A stretch of 64,000 bases of DNA from Prescottella defluvii (GCF_000738775.1 NZ_JPOC01000003.1:1-64000), one strand, 5' to 3'. Shown: positions 32,741 through 42,222, counted from the first letter of the stretch. The notes: generated from the sequence alone by a model not told the origin. Program-made: numbers and translations.

Positions 32741-34192
32741 TCAATCACCGGACAAGGTCCGGCGGCCAACGGTGATACCGAAGGCCAGGACCGCGCCGAG
32801 CAGCGCCGCACCGGCGGCGACCATGAAGGCTACGAAGAATCCGTCGGAGCTGTACACCGGGCCGGCGGCGCCGACGGTCACCACGTGCTGGGCCAGCAGG
32901 GCGAAGCCCACCGACGACAGCATGCCGCCGAACATCGACTGGGACAGGCCTGTGAAGTTCGCGCCGATCGCGCGCTGGTCCTCTGGCAACGCCATCATCA
33001 CCAGGTTCGGGATCGCGGCGTAGATCATCGAGCCGAAGCCGATCAGGCCGTAGCCGAACACGACCTGCCACGCCTGGTCCGGAGTGGTGGCGAGCAGGGC
33101 CGCGCCCAACGCGATCAGGACCGAGCCGCCGATGAGGTGCTGCCGGAACCCGATTCGCTTCGCGGTGGCACCGACGAACACGCCGCCGAGGACGATGAGG
33201 AGGCCACCGGGCAGCATCCACAGCGCCATGCCGGTGACCGACAGGCCGAACCCGTAGTCCGCGGCCTCCTTGGGCGTCTGCAGCAGCATCGGGATCAGCG
33301 TCGCGGTGAGTGTCGTCGCACCGTAGGCGATACCACCGGCCAGTAGCGTGATGCCGACCTTCCGGCTGGCCAGGACGTCGATACTGATGAGCGGTTCGGG
33401 GCAGCGGCGCTCCCACACCACCCAGGCGACCGCGAAGACGACGGTGACGGCCAGCGTGCCGAGGGTCCGGCCGCTGAGCCAGCCCCAGCCGGCGCCCAGA
33501 GACAGGGCCAGCATGACCGTGAAGAGGGCGACGGTCAGCAGGAAGGCACCCAGCCAGTCGACGGAAACCTTCGCACGCACCGGAGTTTCCGGAACGAAGA
33601 AGAGGGTCAGCAGACCACCGACGGCGCACAGCGCGAAGGAGAACCAGAACACCGAGGACACGTCGGTGCGGTCGACCATGAAACCGGTGATCAGCGGCGC
33701 GACGACGGTGACGACACCGACACCGGTGTTCGCGATGCTGATGGACATCGCCTGCAGTCGGGCCGGGAACACGTCCCGGATCAGCGAGTAGCCGAGCGCG
33801 GTGAAGGCGAACCCGACACCGGACAGGAAGCGACCGACCAGCAGGATCGGGAATGTCGGGGCGAGCGCGGAGATGAGCGCACCGAGGCTCGCGATCGCCG
33901 CGGTCACCACGAGCATGCGCTTCTTGCCGTAGACGTCGGCGAGCTTGCCGAGGATCGGCGACGAGATCGCGGCGGCGAGCACCAGCGCCGTCATGACCCA
34001 GACGACCTGCGCCGTCTCGTACTTCGCGGCGATCTTCGGCAGCGCCGGCGTGAACAGCGCGAAGGCCAGCGCCGCCTGCTCCGTGAGCAGGACGAGGATC
34101 AGCAGAACGCGGATCCAGTACCCGTTCGAGCCGCCGGGGTCACCCGCAACCTGCACGGGGGCGTCGTCGCCCTTCGAGACGGTGACTGACAT
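32741..34192 (-). CDS. MFS transporter, drug:H+ antiporter type
   Basis: A 483-residue major facilitator with twelve to fourteen predicted helices. It has the motif-A-type loop GKLADVYGKKRMLV after helix 2 and a motif-C-like GVGVVTVVAPLITGFMVD region in helix 5. The ATG at 34192 has GGTAGGGAA directly upstream. The gene faces away from an IclR regulator and flanks the kshA cluster, so steroid uptake or efflux is conceivable. Family membership alone cannot fix the substrate. Confidence 0.85.
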   Translation of the reverse strand: MSVTVSKGDDAPVQVAGDPGGSNGYWIRVLLILVLLTEQAALAFALFTPALPKIAAKYETAQVVWVMTALVLAAAISSPILGKLADVYGKKRMLVVTAAIASLGALISALAPTFPILLVGRFLSGVGFAFTALGYSLIRDVFPARLQAMSISIANTGVGVVTVVAPLITGFMVDRTDVSSVFWFSFALCAVGGLLTLFFVPETPVRAKVSVDWLGAFLLTVALFTVMLALSLGAGWGWLSGRTLGTLAVTVVFAVAWVVWERRCPEPLISIDVLASRKVGITLLAGGIAYGATTLTATLIPMLLQTPKEAADYGFGLSVTGMALWMLPGGLLIVLGGVFVGATAKRIGFRQHLIGGSVLIALGAALLATTPDQAWQVVFGYGLIGFGSMIYAAIPNLVMMALPEDQRAIGANFTGLSQSMFGGMLSSVGFALLAQHVVTVGAAGPVYSSDGFFVAFMVAAGAALLGAVLAFGITVGRRTLSGD

Positions 34193-34568
34193 TTCCCTAC
34201 CTACATTTCCGGTCGCATGTCCAGCAGTGACCGGAAGCACATTAGGAGTCGACCCGCAGCGCACCTCCATCGCTTCCCGATGAGCGGGAAGATACCGGGA
34301 AATCGCCTGCAGCATGGAGTGATTCAGGAACAGGACATGGATGTTCCACTCAGCTGAAGCTGCTTGCACGAGCCGGCTGGCCCCGTTCCGTATCGGCCGT
34401 CACAGCGAGGATCGACGACGGCAGGGCGCATACCGCTACGACGACACGAACCGAACACTCGGCAGACCCGGTGGAGCGACGCGGCTCACACTGCTACAGT
34501 TCCGATCAAATTGATTGAACGCTTGCTCAATAAGCGGAACGTGCGCACCCCTGGAGGTTCAGAACGTC
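34193..34568. promoter_or_regulatory. Divergent MFS/iclR control region
   Basis: 376 bases without a gene. CTTCCCG-ATGAG-CGGGAAG (about 34273-34291) is a hairpin in the MFS leader. GGAACA-N9-TGTTCC (34327-34347) is a candidate operator near the centre. ATTGAACGCTTGCTCAAT (34514-34531) lies 37 bases before the IclR start and is the reverse complement, with two mismatches, of the palindrome at 37848-37865. Confidence 0.55.
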
Positions 34569-35339
34569 ATGACGACGACAGATGCGAGTTCCCCGATCGC
34601 AGTCATCGACCGCGTCGCGTTCCTGCTGGACGCGTTCCGGGACGCGGAACGGCTGACCCTCTCGGAACTGTCACGGCGGACCGGATTCCCCCGGTCGTCG
34701 ACGCATCGCATGCTTCTCCAACTCGTCCGGATCGGCTGGATCCGCCGCCACGGGCATGCATACGAACTCGGCATGAAGATGCTCGAACTCGGCTCGCTGG
34801 CACAGCACCACGACCGTGTCCATCAGGCAGCGCTGCCCGTGCTGCACGAACTGCACAACGCCACCGGCCTCGTCGTCCACCTCGCGGTGCTCGACGGATC
34901 CGACGCGCTCTACCTCGAGAAGCTCGGCGGACGGTTCACGCTCTCGGTCCCCTCCCGAGTCGGCGGACGCCAGCCCGCATACCGCACCGCCATCGGGAAG
35001 GCACTACTCGCACACTCTCGGGTGGACGCCGACTCCGTTCTTCCCGAGTCAGTTTCGGGATCCACCGAGAACTCGATCAGCGACCCGGCACGCCTGCGTG
35101 TCGAACTCGCCAGGATCCGGGAACAGAGCATCGCACACGATCGTGACGAGACCACCGTCGGAATCTCCTGTGTTGCAGCAGCCATCGGAGACGGCAAGAA
35201 CACCGTCGGCGCGATTTCGGTGTGCGGACCGACCAAGGGCATGAACAGCTCCGCCCTCGTCGCACCGGTGCGGATGGCTGCCCTCGCGACATGGCGGCAC
35301 ATGACCAGCAGTCGCACACTGCGACCGATCCCCGCCTGA
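34569..35339 (+). CDS. IclR family regulator
   Basis: A 256-residue IclR protein: winged HTH at residues ~10-70 (LSELSRRTGFPRSSTHRMLL) and an IclR effector domain from ~75 onward, with GRQPAYRTAIGKALLAH and the C-terminal SVCGPTKGMNS. GGAGG lies 12 bases before the ATG at 34569. It sits between the divergent MFS gene and convergent kshA and carries the shared 18-bp palindrome in its promoter. It is a paralogue of the IclR at 51504-52262. The ligand is unknown; a steroid or aromatic degradation intermediate is inferred. Confidence 0.88.
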   Translation: MTTTDASSPIAVIDRVAFLLDAFRDAERLTLSELSRRTGFPRSSTHRMLLQLVRIGWIRRHGHAYELGMKMLELGSLAQHHDRVHQAALPVLHELHNATGLVVHLAVLDGSDALYLEKLGGRFTLSVPSRVGGRQPAYRTAIGKALLAHSRVDADSVLPESVSGSTENSISDPARLRVELARIREQSIAHDRDETTVGISCVAAAIGDGKNTVGAISVCGPTKGMNSSALVAPVRMAALATWRHMTSSRTLRPIPA

Positions 35340-35350
35340 CCGACCGAAAC

Positions 35351-35390
35351 GAACTGTGCCCCTGCCGAATCATCGACAGGGGCATAGTTC
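35351..35390. terminator. Bidirectional terminator between iclR and kshA
   Basis: GAACT.TGCCCCTG (35351-35364) pairs with CAGGGGCA.AGTTC (35377-35390) over a 12-base loop, with one internal mismatch. It lies 11 bases after the iclR stop and 15 bases after the kshA stop on the other strand. Confidence 0.8.
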
Positions 35391-35405
35391 ACCGCCCGGG
35401 AAGGC

Positions 35406-36566
35406 CTAGACGTCCGCGACCAACTCGACCGGCTTGATGCCGCTCGCGACGTTGTCCGCAACCACACCACGCCAGTTCTCCTGTGCGCGAGTGGTGTCGA
35501 CCTCGAACTCGAACCGCTTGGTCATGTCCTCGGTGACGTCCTCGACGTCGACGTAGAACTGCTGGTACCAGCGACGCAGCTGGTAGACCGGGCCGTCTTC
35601 CTCGGTCAGCAGCGGGTTCTCGATCCGGCTCTTGTGGTTCCAGATCGCGATGTCCTGCTTGAACTGGTGCTCGACGCCCTCGGTGAACTGCTCGGCCATC
35701 GCCTTGGCGTCGTCGTCGGACAGACCCTCGGTCCGCTTGACGATGGTTCCCCACTGCAGGATGAACGAGTTGTTCGTGATCGGGTAGTGGCAGTTCGCCA
35801 GCTTGGTCTCGACCTTGATGTCACCCGCGACCGTGTAGACGGTGTCGAGCATGAAGGACGGACCGAAGTACGAAGCGTCCGAGATCGTCTCGGCCTCCGC
35901 CATGCCCAGCTGGACGCCGGTCTGGATGTCGTCACGACCACCCGAGCGCATCACCTGGGTCGCGACGTGACCCTCGAAGATGTTCTTGAAGTAGGTCGGG
36001 ATCTGGAAGTGCACGTAGAAGAAGTGCGCCATGTCCACCACGTTGTCGACGATCTCGCGGCAGTGCGAGCCCTCGACGACGTAGGTGTTCCAGCTCCAGT
36101 CGCTCCAGCCACCCTCGTCGTAGCCCTCGATCTGCGGGATCGTGACCTCGGCCGGCGGCGGGTTGCCCTGCGGGTCGTTGTAGACGAAGAACAGCCCGTT
36201 GCGCTCGAGCTTTACCCACGCCCGGGTCTTGGCGACCGGCGGAACACGACGGGCATAGGGGATCTCGGTGCACTTGCCCTTGCCGTTCCAACGCCAGTCG
36301 TGGAACGGGCACGCGATGCTGTCACCCTTGATCTCACCCATCGCGAGGTTGCCGCCCATGTGACGGCAGAACGCGTCGAGGACCTGCAGTTCGCCCTTGC
36401 TGTCCTCGAACACGACCAGGTCGGTGCCGAAGATCTTGACCTGGTGAGGCTTCCCGTCACGGAAGTCCTGCGCACGGCCGATGCAGTGCCATCCGCGCGC
36501 GAAACGATCGGGGTTCTTACCCGCCTCGATCTCCCGAACCGCGACGTCGTCGGCGATCTCGGTCAT
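35406..36566 (-). CDS. kshA: 3-ketosteroid 9-alpha-hydroxylase oxygenase subunit KshA
   Basis: A 386-residue Rieske non-haem iron oxygenase. The Rieske cluster ligands are Cys67-His69 (CRHMGG) and Cys86-His89 (CPFHD). The mononuclear iron ligands include His181 and His186 in DNVVDMAHFFYVH, the positions known from mycobacterial KshA. With the reductase KshB it hydroxylates C9 of 3-ketosteroids, opening ring B together with Delta1-dehydrogenation. No reductase gene lies nearby. It is the last gene of an apparent SDR-small protein-kshA unit. Rhodococci often carry several kshA paralogues with different steroid preferences; which one this is cannot be told here. Confidence 0.93.
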   Translation of the reverse strand: MTEIADDVAVREIEAGKNPDRFARGWHCIGRAQDFRDGKPHQVKIFGTDLVVFEDSKGELQVLDAFCRHMGGNLAMGEIKGDSIACPFHDWRWNGKGKCTEIPYARRVPPVAKTRAWVKLERNGLFFVYNDPQGNPPPAEVTIPQIEGYDEGGWSDWSWNTYVVEGSHCREIVDNVVDMAHFFYVHFQIPTYFKNIFEGHVATQVMRSGGRDDIQTGVQLGMAEAETISDASYFGPSFMLDTVYTVAGDIKVETKLANCHYPITNNSFILQWGTIVKRTEGLSDDDAKAMAEQFTEGVEHQFKQDIAIWNHKSRIENPLLTEEDGPVYQLRRWYQQFYVDVEDVTEDMTKRFEFEVDTTRAQENWRGVVADNVASGIKPVELVADV

Positions 36567-36654
36567 CTTGCCTCCTCATTTGATGTTCGTGCGCGCTCGC
36601 CCTTGTGCGAGCCGCATGAAAAACCTGGAACCGCAGAGAATCCGGTTCCGATGA

Positions 36655-36927
36655 CTAGGTGTACGAGCGGACTTCCTGCGTCGACCCCTCGACCGGAACG
36701 GTGCGGTAGGACTCTGCGATGTCGCCGTTGGCCACGGCCGCGTCGATGGTGTCGCGCAGCGAATGGCACGTACGCACGTACATGCTGGGCACGCCCTTCT
36801 CGGCCTGGGCACGGAACTCTGCGCAGTTGCTCTCCGCGTCGTCGACCCACTGCGTGCTGGTGTGAGTCGGGCTGAACTTCTCGACGAGTACCCGGTTACC
36901 GCACGATCCGCATTCGATCGGTTGCAT
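36655..36927 (-). CDS. Small CxxC protein preceding kshA
   Basis: A 90-residue soluble protein. It begins MQPIECGSCGNRVLVEKFSP, a CxxC knuckle (Cys6, Cys9), with two more Cys later (SNCAEF, RTCHSLRD), so it could bind zinc or iron. GGAAGGG precedes the ATG at 36927. It is 88 bases upstream of kshA and 101 bases downstream of the SDR stop, all on one strand. It is not ferredoxin-like in length or spacing. I cannot assign a function; an accessory role for the oxygenase is inferred only from linkage. Confidence 0.65.
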   Translation of the reverse strand: MQPIECGSCGNRVLVEKFSPTHTSTQWVDDAESNCAEFRAQAEKGVPSMYVRTCHSLRDTIDAAVANGDIAESYRTVPVEGSTQEVRSYT

Positions 36928-37028
36928 TGTGCGACCCTTCCGTTGGAACTGTGTTCACCGAGCGTACGAGTAGACAGTGCGCTCTTCCTGGTCCATTTCC
37001 GTTGAGCGGTAAAGAATTCGAACGATCG

Positions 37029-37784
37029 TCACCGCAGGAAGGCCTGACCGCCGTCGACCGGCAGCGAATGACCGGTGATGTACCGCGCGGACGCGCTGCA
37101 CAGGAACACCACCGCCGGGCCGATGTCGGTTTCGGCGTCCCCCAGACGCCCCAGCGGCACACTGCGCAGATAGTCCCCGTACGCCTCCGGGTTCAGTTCG
37201 GCCCACTCGTCCATCAGCGGCGTCGACGCCAACGGCAGGATGGCGTTGACGCGGATGCCGTCCGCACCCCACTCGCAGGCCGCCGTCCGCGTCAGCACCC
37301 GGACGGCCTCCTTCGCCGCGGCGTACGCACCCGTCCCGCTGGGGTCCCACTTCAGGCCGGCGGCCGACCCCAGGTTGACGATCGACCCACCACCCGACAG
37401 GTGCGGGTGGCACGCCCGCATCATCCGCAGGGTCGCCAGCGGGCCCGAGTTCATGCTGCCGTGGTAGTCGCCCTCGTCGACCTCGAGCAGCGTGCCGTGG
37501 GCCGGGGTCTGGGCGTTGTTCACCAGGATCGACAGCTGCCCGTAGCGCGCCACCACCGCGGCGACCACGGCGTCGATGTCGGCGGGGTCGGTGACATCGC
37601 ACCGGAGCGCGAGCGCATCGCCTCCCCTGCGGACGATCTCGTCGGCGGTGTCGGTCACCTTCGACAGGGTCCTGCCCACGACCGCGACGCGCGCGCCCTC
37701 GTCCGCGAGAGCCAGGGCGATGCCCCGCCCGATCCCTTGTCCGGCCCCCGTCACCAGCGCGACGTCGCCCTCGAGTACTCCCAT
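37029..37784 (-). CDS. SDR family oxidoreductase, possible hydroxysteroid dehydrogenase
   Basis: A 251-residue classical short-chain dehydrogenase. It has the cofactor motif TGAGQGIGRG, NNAQT in place of NNAG, a Ser in NLGSAAG and catalytic Tyr-x3-Lys in AYAAAKEAV. It is first in the SDR-CxxC protein-kshA set and divergent from a KstR2-like TetR, with the 18-bp palindrome (37848-37865) between them. A hydroxysteroid or hydroxyacyl substrate is inferred from the neighbours. Confidence 0.87.
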   Translation of the reverse strand: MGVLEGDVALVTGAGQGIGRGIALALADEGARVAVVGRTLSKVTDTADEIVRRGGDALALRCDVTDPADIDAVVAAVVARYGQLSILVNNAQTPAHGTLLEVDEGDYHGSMNSGPLATLRMMRACHPHLSGGGSIVNLGSAAGLKWDPSGTGAYAAAKEAVRVLTRTAACEWGADGIRVNAILPLASTPLMDEWAELNPEAYGDYLRSVPLGRLGDAETDIGPAVVFLCSASARYITGHSLPVDGGQAFLR

Positions 37785-37847
37785 CGATCACTCCTACTGC
37801 TGCTCGCTCGGTCACAATTCGCCGCCTATTGTGATTCAAGACACCGG

Positions 37848-37865
37848 ATTGAGCAAACGCTCAAT
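37848..37865. promoter_or_regulatory. 18-bp operator between the SDR operon and tetR
   Basis: ATTGAGCAAACGCTCAAT contains perfect TTGAGC/GCTCAA arms. It lies 64 bases upstream of the SDR start and ~105 bases before the TetR start. A near-identical copy precedes iclR at 34514-34531, pointing to one regulator for both, most simply the adjacent TetR. Confidence 0.65.
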
Positions 37866-37969
37866 CAATGTAGGATTGCCTCGGCGGTTCGGTCACCGGC
37901 TGCGCGGGCACGGGTAGCATGAGGCGCCTCGCCCGACACAGAATCGACCCAGGTACAGGGGGAATCCGA

Positions 37970-38551
37970 ATGGATCCGCAGGAACGTCGGCGTCAGATAC
38001 TCGACCGTTCCGGTGAGATCTTCGCGACGAAGGGCATCTCCGCGACGACGGTCCGCGAGATCGCCGACGCGTGCGGTGTCTACTCCGGCACGCTCTACCA
38101 CTACTTCCCGTCCAAGGACGCCATCGTCACCGAGATCATCCGGGTGTACGTGGACGAGTTGCACCAGAGGTGCTCCGCGGTGATCGCGCAGGATCTTCCG
38201 CCGATCGAACGACTCGAGGCCCTCGTCCTCGTCGCGATCGACACCGCCGAGCACCACCGTCACGCGACCGCGATCTGGCAGGCCGAGACGGAGTACATGC
38301 GCGATCAGATGCTCGAGGCCAGCCTGGGCGACAAGGGCGATTTCGCGGCGACGTTATGGCTGCAGTGCATCGAGGAGGCGCAGGCGGCCGGCATCCTCCG
38401 CGGCGACATCGAGCCTCTCGACTTCTACCAGTTGATGCGTGACGCGGTGTGGCTCACCAGTCGGTGGTTCCGTCCCTCCCCGACGAAGTCCAATGCCCAG
38501 TTCGCACACGAGATCACGTCGATCTTCGTCGACGGGGCGCGCGTCCGCTAG
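37970..38551 (+). CDS. TetR family regulator, KstR2-like
   Basis: A 193-residue TetR protein. The N-terminal HTH reads TVREIADACGVYSGTLYHYFPSK (about residues 24-46). The C-terminal part, including DAVWLTSRWFRP, resembles mycobacterial KstR2, which controls late steroid-ring catabolism. The ATG at 37970 is preceded by AGGGGG; the frame extends to 37919 without support. It is divergent from the SDR-kshA unit. The nearby palindrome differs from the published KstR2 motif, so equivalence is not claimed. Confidence 0.85.
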   Translation: MDPQERRRQILDRSGEIFATKGISATTVREIADACGVYSGTLYHYFPSKDAIVTEIIRVYVDELHQRCSAVIAQDLPPIERLEALVLVAIDTAEHHRHATAIWQAETEYMRDQMLEASLGDKGDFAATLWLQCIEEAQAAGILRGDIEPLDFYQLMRDAVWLTSRWFRPSPTKSNAQFAHEITSIFVDGARVR

Positions 38552-38557
38552 ACACAC

Positions 38558-38604
38558 GACAGGGGCGGTGCAGGCGAATCGAATTCGCTTGCACCGCCCC
38601 TGTC
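38558..38604. terminator. Strong terminator between tetR and the Clp gene
   Basis: GACAGGGGCGGTGCA (38558-38572) pairs perfectly with TGCACCGCCCCTGTC (38590-38604), and the loop itself can pair (GCGAATcgAATTCGC). It is followed by TTCTG on the plus side and lies just past the convergent clp stop. Confidence 0.9.
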
Positions 38605-38615
38605 TTCTGCCGCGA

Positions 38616-41048
38616 TCAGTTCACGACGAGGTCGAGTTCGTCGCCGGAGACGGTCACGGTGATCCGTCCGCCGGCGTCGAGCACATCGTCCAGCAGCAGA
38701 TCGGCGATACGGTCGTCGACCTCACGGGCGATGGTCCGACGCAGCGGCCGCGCCCCGAACTCGGGCTGGTGCCCGTGCTCGGCGATCCAGTCCACCGCAT
38801 CGGGGGTGAACTCGATGTCGATGTCCTTGGTCCGCAACCGGTCCCGGCTCTCGCTCAACAGCAGATCGGTGATCCGATGCAGCTGCTGGGCCTCGAGCTT
38901 CCGGAAGATCACGATCTCGTCGATCCGGTTGAGGAACTCCGGCCGGAACGACTCCCGCAGCCGACCCATCACCCTGTCGCGCAACGGCTTCTCGGCCGCG
39001 GCGGCGTCACCGGTGGTGAAGCCGAGCGCCCCGCCCTTGCTCGAGATGATGTCCGAGCCCAGGTTGCTGGTCATGATCAGCACGGTGTTCTTGAAGTCCA
39101 CCGTCCGGCCCTGACCGTCGGTCAGCCGCCCGTCGTCGAGCACCTGCAGCAGCACGTTGAACACGTCCGGGTGCGCCTTCTCGATCTCGTCGAGCAGGAT
39201 CACCGAGTACGGGTGCCGACGCACCTGTTCGGTGAGCTGACCGGCCTCGCCGTAGCCGACATACCCCGGAGGGGCGCCGACCAACCGGCTCGCGGTGTGC
39301 CGCTCGCCGAACTCGCTCATGTCGAGCCGCAGCATCTTGCTCTCGTCACCGAACAGCGACTGCGCCAACGCCTTCGCGAGTTCCGTCTTGCCGACACCGG
39401 TCGGGCCCAGGAACAGGAAGCTACCGACGGGCCGACGCGGATCGCCCATGCCGGTCCGGCTGCGGCGCACCGCCCGCGCGATCGCCGCGACGGCGTCCTC
39501 CTGACCGACGACCCGCTGGTGCAGTTCGTCCTCCAGGCGGCGCAGGCGCTCCTTCTCCTTCTGCGTCATCCGGCTGGCCGGGATTCCGGTGGCACGGGCG
39601 ACGACCTCGGCGATGTCGTCCGCGGTCACCGACGGTGTCTCGGCCGTGGCCGGCGCACCGTCACGCGCCTCCGCGAGACGCTTCTCCACACCCGCGATCT
39701 CGTCCCGCAGCTGCGACGCACGCTCGTACTGCTCGGCCTGCACCGCACTGTCCTTGTCCCGTTCGAGCCGCACGATCCGCTGCTGCAACGCCTTCGCATC
39801 CGGGGTGGACGCGCCGAGTTGCAGACGCTTTCGTGCACCCGCCTGGTCGAGCAGGTCGATCGCCTTGTCCGGCAGGAACCGGTCGGCGATGTACCGCGAC
39901 GACAACTCGACCGCCGCCGTGATCGCCTCGTCGGTGTAGCGGACGCGGTGATGCTCCTCGTACCGCTCGCGCAGGCCCGTCAGGATCGCCTCGGCGTCCT
40001 CGGGGCTGGGCTCGTTCACCGTCACCGGCTGGAAGCGTCGCTCGAGGGCCGAGTCCTTCTCGATGTGCTTGCGGTACTCGTCGAGCGTGGTAGCGCCGAC
40101 GATGTGCAGGTCACCGCGAGCCAGCTTGGGCTTGAGGATGTTCCCGGCGTCCATCGCGCCCTCGCCGCCGGCACCCGCACCCACGATGGTGTGGATCTCG
40201 TCGATGAAGACGATGACCTGGCCGTCCTGCGCGACGATCTCGTCGACGGCCTTGGTCAGCCGCTCCTCGAAGTCACCGCGGTAGCGGGTACCGGACAGCA
40301 TGCCCGCCAGGTCCAGCTGGACGATCTTCTTGTCCGCCAGCACGTCCGGGACGTCACCGTCCACGATGCGCTGCGCCAGGCCTTCGACGACGGCAGTCTT
40401 GCCGACACCGGCCTCGCCGACCAGGACCGGGTTGTTCTTGGTCCGCCGGGCGAGGATCTCGATGGTCTGCTCGATCTCGTCGCCGCGGCCGATGACCGGG
40501 TCGACGCCGCCGGAGCGGGCGCGATCGGTCAGGTCGGTGCCGTACTTGTCCAGGGTCGGCGTGGCCGATTCCTGCTGCGGTTCGGCGGGACCCGCGTTCA
40601 CCGCGGACTGCATCGACTCCGGCGTGACACCGGCAGACGCGAGAATACGTCCGGTCGTCGAGTCCCCGTTGGAGACCAGAGACAGGAAGATGTGCTCGGG
40701 ATCGATGTACGTCGAGCCGAGTGCACGCGCGATCTGGTGGGCGTCGAGCAGCGTCCGACGACCGGCGGCCGTGACCGTCGGCGGCGTCGGGACGGCTTCC
40801 CGACCGCGGGGCAGATGCGCCTCCGCGTCCTTCGAGATCGCCTCCGGGTCCCCGCCCACACGCTTGACCATGTCGCGCACCGGGTCCTTGACCGCGGCCA
40901 CGTGCAGGATGTGCAGTGCGTCCAAACCCGCATCACCGCGTCCGGCCGCGAACTGCGCGGCCTCTGCCATGAGCATCTGAGCTTCGTTGCTCATCAGCCG
41001 GGTGATGTCGATGCGCCCGGGCCCCTCGGGCCCGAAGAATGCCGGCAT
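38616..41048 (-). CDS. ClpC-like AAA+ chaperone, HspR-type controlled
   Basis: An 810-residue Hsp100 ATPase. Clp N-terminal repeats occupy ~12-150. AAA-1 carries Walker [10 protein letters not shown] and Walker B VIFIDEIHT; a short middle region has a UVR-like [17 protein letters not shown]-2 carries [10 protein letters not shown] and the tail ALGF, a possible ClpP-docking LGF tripeptide. The short middle domain separates it from ClpB. AGGAGG precedes the ATG at 41048. A HAIR-type repeat 18 bases upstream suggests heat-shock control by HspR. It is probably a second ClpC-type unfoldase rather than the housekeeping ClpC1. Confidence 0.88.
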   Translation of the reverse strand: MPAFFGPEGPGRIDITRLMSNEAQMLMAEAAQFAAGRGDAGLDALHILHVAAVKDPVRDMVKRVGGDPEAISKDAEAHLPRGREAVPTPPTVTAAGRRTLLDAHQIARALGSTYIDPEHIFLSLVSNGDSTTGRILASAGVTPESMQSAVNAGPAEPQQESATPTLDKYGTDLTDRARSGGVDPVIGRGDEIEQTIEILARRTKNNPVLVGEAGVGKTAVVEGLAQRIVDGDVPDVLADKKIVQLDLAGMLSGTRYRGDFEERLTKAVDEIVAQDGQVIVFIDEIHTIVGAGAGGEGAMDAGNILKPKLARGDLHIVGATTLDEYRKHIEKDSALERRFQPVTVNEPSPEDAEAILTGLRERYEEHHRVRYTDEAITAAVELSSRYIADRFLPDKAIDLLDQAGARKRLQLGASTPDAKALQQRIVRLERDKDSAVQAEQYERASQLRDEIAGVEKRLAEARDGAPATAETPSVTADDIAEVVARATGIPASRMTQKEKERLRRLEDELHQRVVGQEDAVAAIARAVRRSRTGMGDPRRPVGSFLFLGPTGVGKTELAKALAQSLFGDESKMLRLDMSEFGERHTASRLVGAPPGYVGYGEAGQLTEQVRRHPYSVILLDEIEKAHPDVFNVLLQVLDDGRLTDGQGRTVDFKNTVLIMTSNLGSDIISSKGGALGFTTGDAAAAEKPLRDRVMGRLRESFRPEFLNRIDEIVIFRKLEAQQLHRITDLLLSESRDRLRTKDIDIEFTPDAVDWIAEHGHQPEFGARPLRRTIAREVDDRIADLLLDDVLDAGGRITVTVSGDELDLVVN

Positions 41049-41065
41049 TCGCAGCCTCCTCCAAA

Positions 41066-41086
41066 GTTGAGTCCTATCGACTCATG
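41066..41086 (-). promoter_or_regulatory. HAIR-like HspR operator
   Basis: TTGAGT-N7-ACTCA (41067-41084) matches the HspR-associated inverted repeat CTTGAGT-N7-ACTCAAG except at the outermost bases. It lies 18 bases upstream of the Clp start, where a repressor would block the promoter or early transcription. A weaker half-site (CTTGGAGT) follows at ~41094. Confidence 0.7.
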
Positions 41087-41174
41087 GAACATGCTTGGAG
41101 TTGATTCAATTCCGATCACCCGGCCGATGTGAGGGCCGACACAGTTCGGGGGTGGGTGGCGCTATCGTCGACCG

Positions 41175-42221
41175 GTGGATCTCGTGTCACGACTTCTCGA
41201 CTGCCCGCGCGGGCGGTTCTTCAGCGCCAACGTCGGCTATCTGTGCCACGACGACGAGCAGGTCTCGCTGCACATGCGGCCGCGGACGCACCGCACCGTG
41301 CTCGACACGCTCGCGAAGGTCGACGCCCGCGCGGTGGCCGCGCTGCCGGAGGCCGCACTGCTCGACGCGCTCGGCCTCGCGGTGGACTTCGCGCGCTACT
41401 GGCAGCCGCCCGACGAGGAGGATCTACTGTTCGCCCACCCGGATGCCGTTGCGGCGCTGCGCCCGATCGCCCAGGCCGCGCTGTCCTCTCCCCACGCCGC
41501 CTGGTGGGGCGACCCGGTCGATGTCGACAATCAACGTTCGGTGGAGGGGTTCCGTCCCGAACGCGGTTGGGCCGAAAGGCCGCTCGCGGACCACCGCCCC
41601 GACGACGCCCTGGACCGATGGCGGCACCACGCACTCGAGTGGGAGGCCCGCTTCCGGCAGTACCTGGCGGAGGATCCCGGTTCGAACGTCGGCGGCGAGT
41701 GGTGGTCGACGCCGGTTCCCAGTTCGACACCGAGCACGACCAGGGAGCGAGAGGGGGTCGGCGCCCTCGAGTTGCTGCTGGAGGAGGACTCGATGGGCTA
41801 CGACCGCGCCCGCGTCCGGCCGGTGCGCGTTGACGGCACGCCCCGGGCGTACGAGATCGGGGGGCCGGCGGACTGGGCACGCCTGGTAGACAGCTATCCG
41901 TTTCCGGTACCGGCGTCGCGGCGTTCAGAGTGGTACTACACCACCGGGCGATACCTCGACTGGCACATCCCGGACTGGGTGGCCGTCGCCGCCGACTACG
42001 ACGCGGTGCACCTGACCGTGCACGGCTACCTCACCACGCCCGGAATCGCGATCCCACTGGTCGAGCGCCCGGGTGCGACCGTGCTCGCCGGCTGGGACCC
42101 GGACGCCACCTTCTGGCTGCGCGCGGGCGTCATCACCATCGACGACGACCCGATCGAGTGGCACCGGACCCCGACTGGTCCGTGGACACCCGCCCGGGCC
42201 GGCACGGACGCGATCGACTAG
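41175..42221 (+). CDS. Hypothetical protein, Trp/Asp-rich
   Basis: A 348-residue soluble protein with no signal peptide or membrane segment. The GTG at 41175 lies 11 bases after a weak purine run, and the gene ends one base before the VOC gene stop on the other strand. It is rich in Trp, Asp and Pro, with a GGPADWARLVDSYPFPVPASR segment near residue 235 and IPDWVAVAADYDAVHLTVHG near 280. Coding character is good and no competing frame has start signals. I do not recognise a family. Confidence 0.65.
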   Translation: MDLVSRLLDCPRGRFFSANVGYLCHDDEQVSLHMRPRTHRTVLDTLAKVDARAVAALPEAALLDALGLAVDFARYWQPPDEEDLLFAHPDAVAALRPIAQAALSSPHAAWWGDPVDVDNQRSVEGFRPERGWAERPLADHRPDDALDRWRHHALEWEARFRQYLAEDPGSNVGGEWWSTPVPSSTPSTTREREGVGALELLLEEDSMGYDRARVRPVRVDGTPRAYEIGGPADWARLVDSYPFPVPASRRSEWYYTTGRYLDWHIPDWVAVAADYDAVHLTVHGYLTTPGIAIPLVERPGATVLAGWDPDATFWLRAGVITIDDDPIEWHRTPTGPWTPARAGTDAID

Positions 42222-42222
42222 C

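Noticed and set aside
38439-41132. An 897-codon plus-strand ORF spanning the Clp gene
   Set aside because: It is a GC-rich antisense shadow. The minus strand encodes a complete AAA+ chaperone with Walker motifs, a ribosome site and a HAIR operator.
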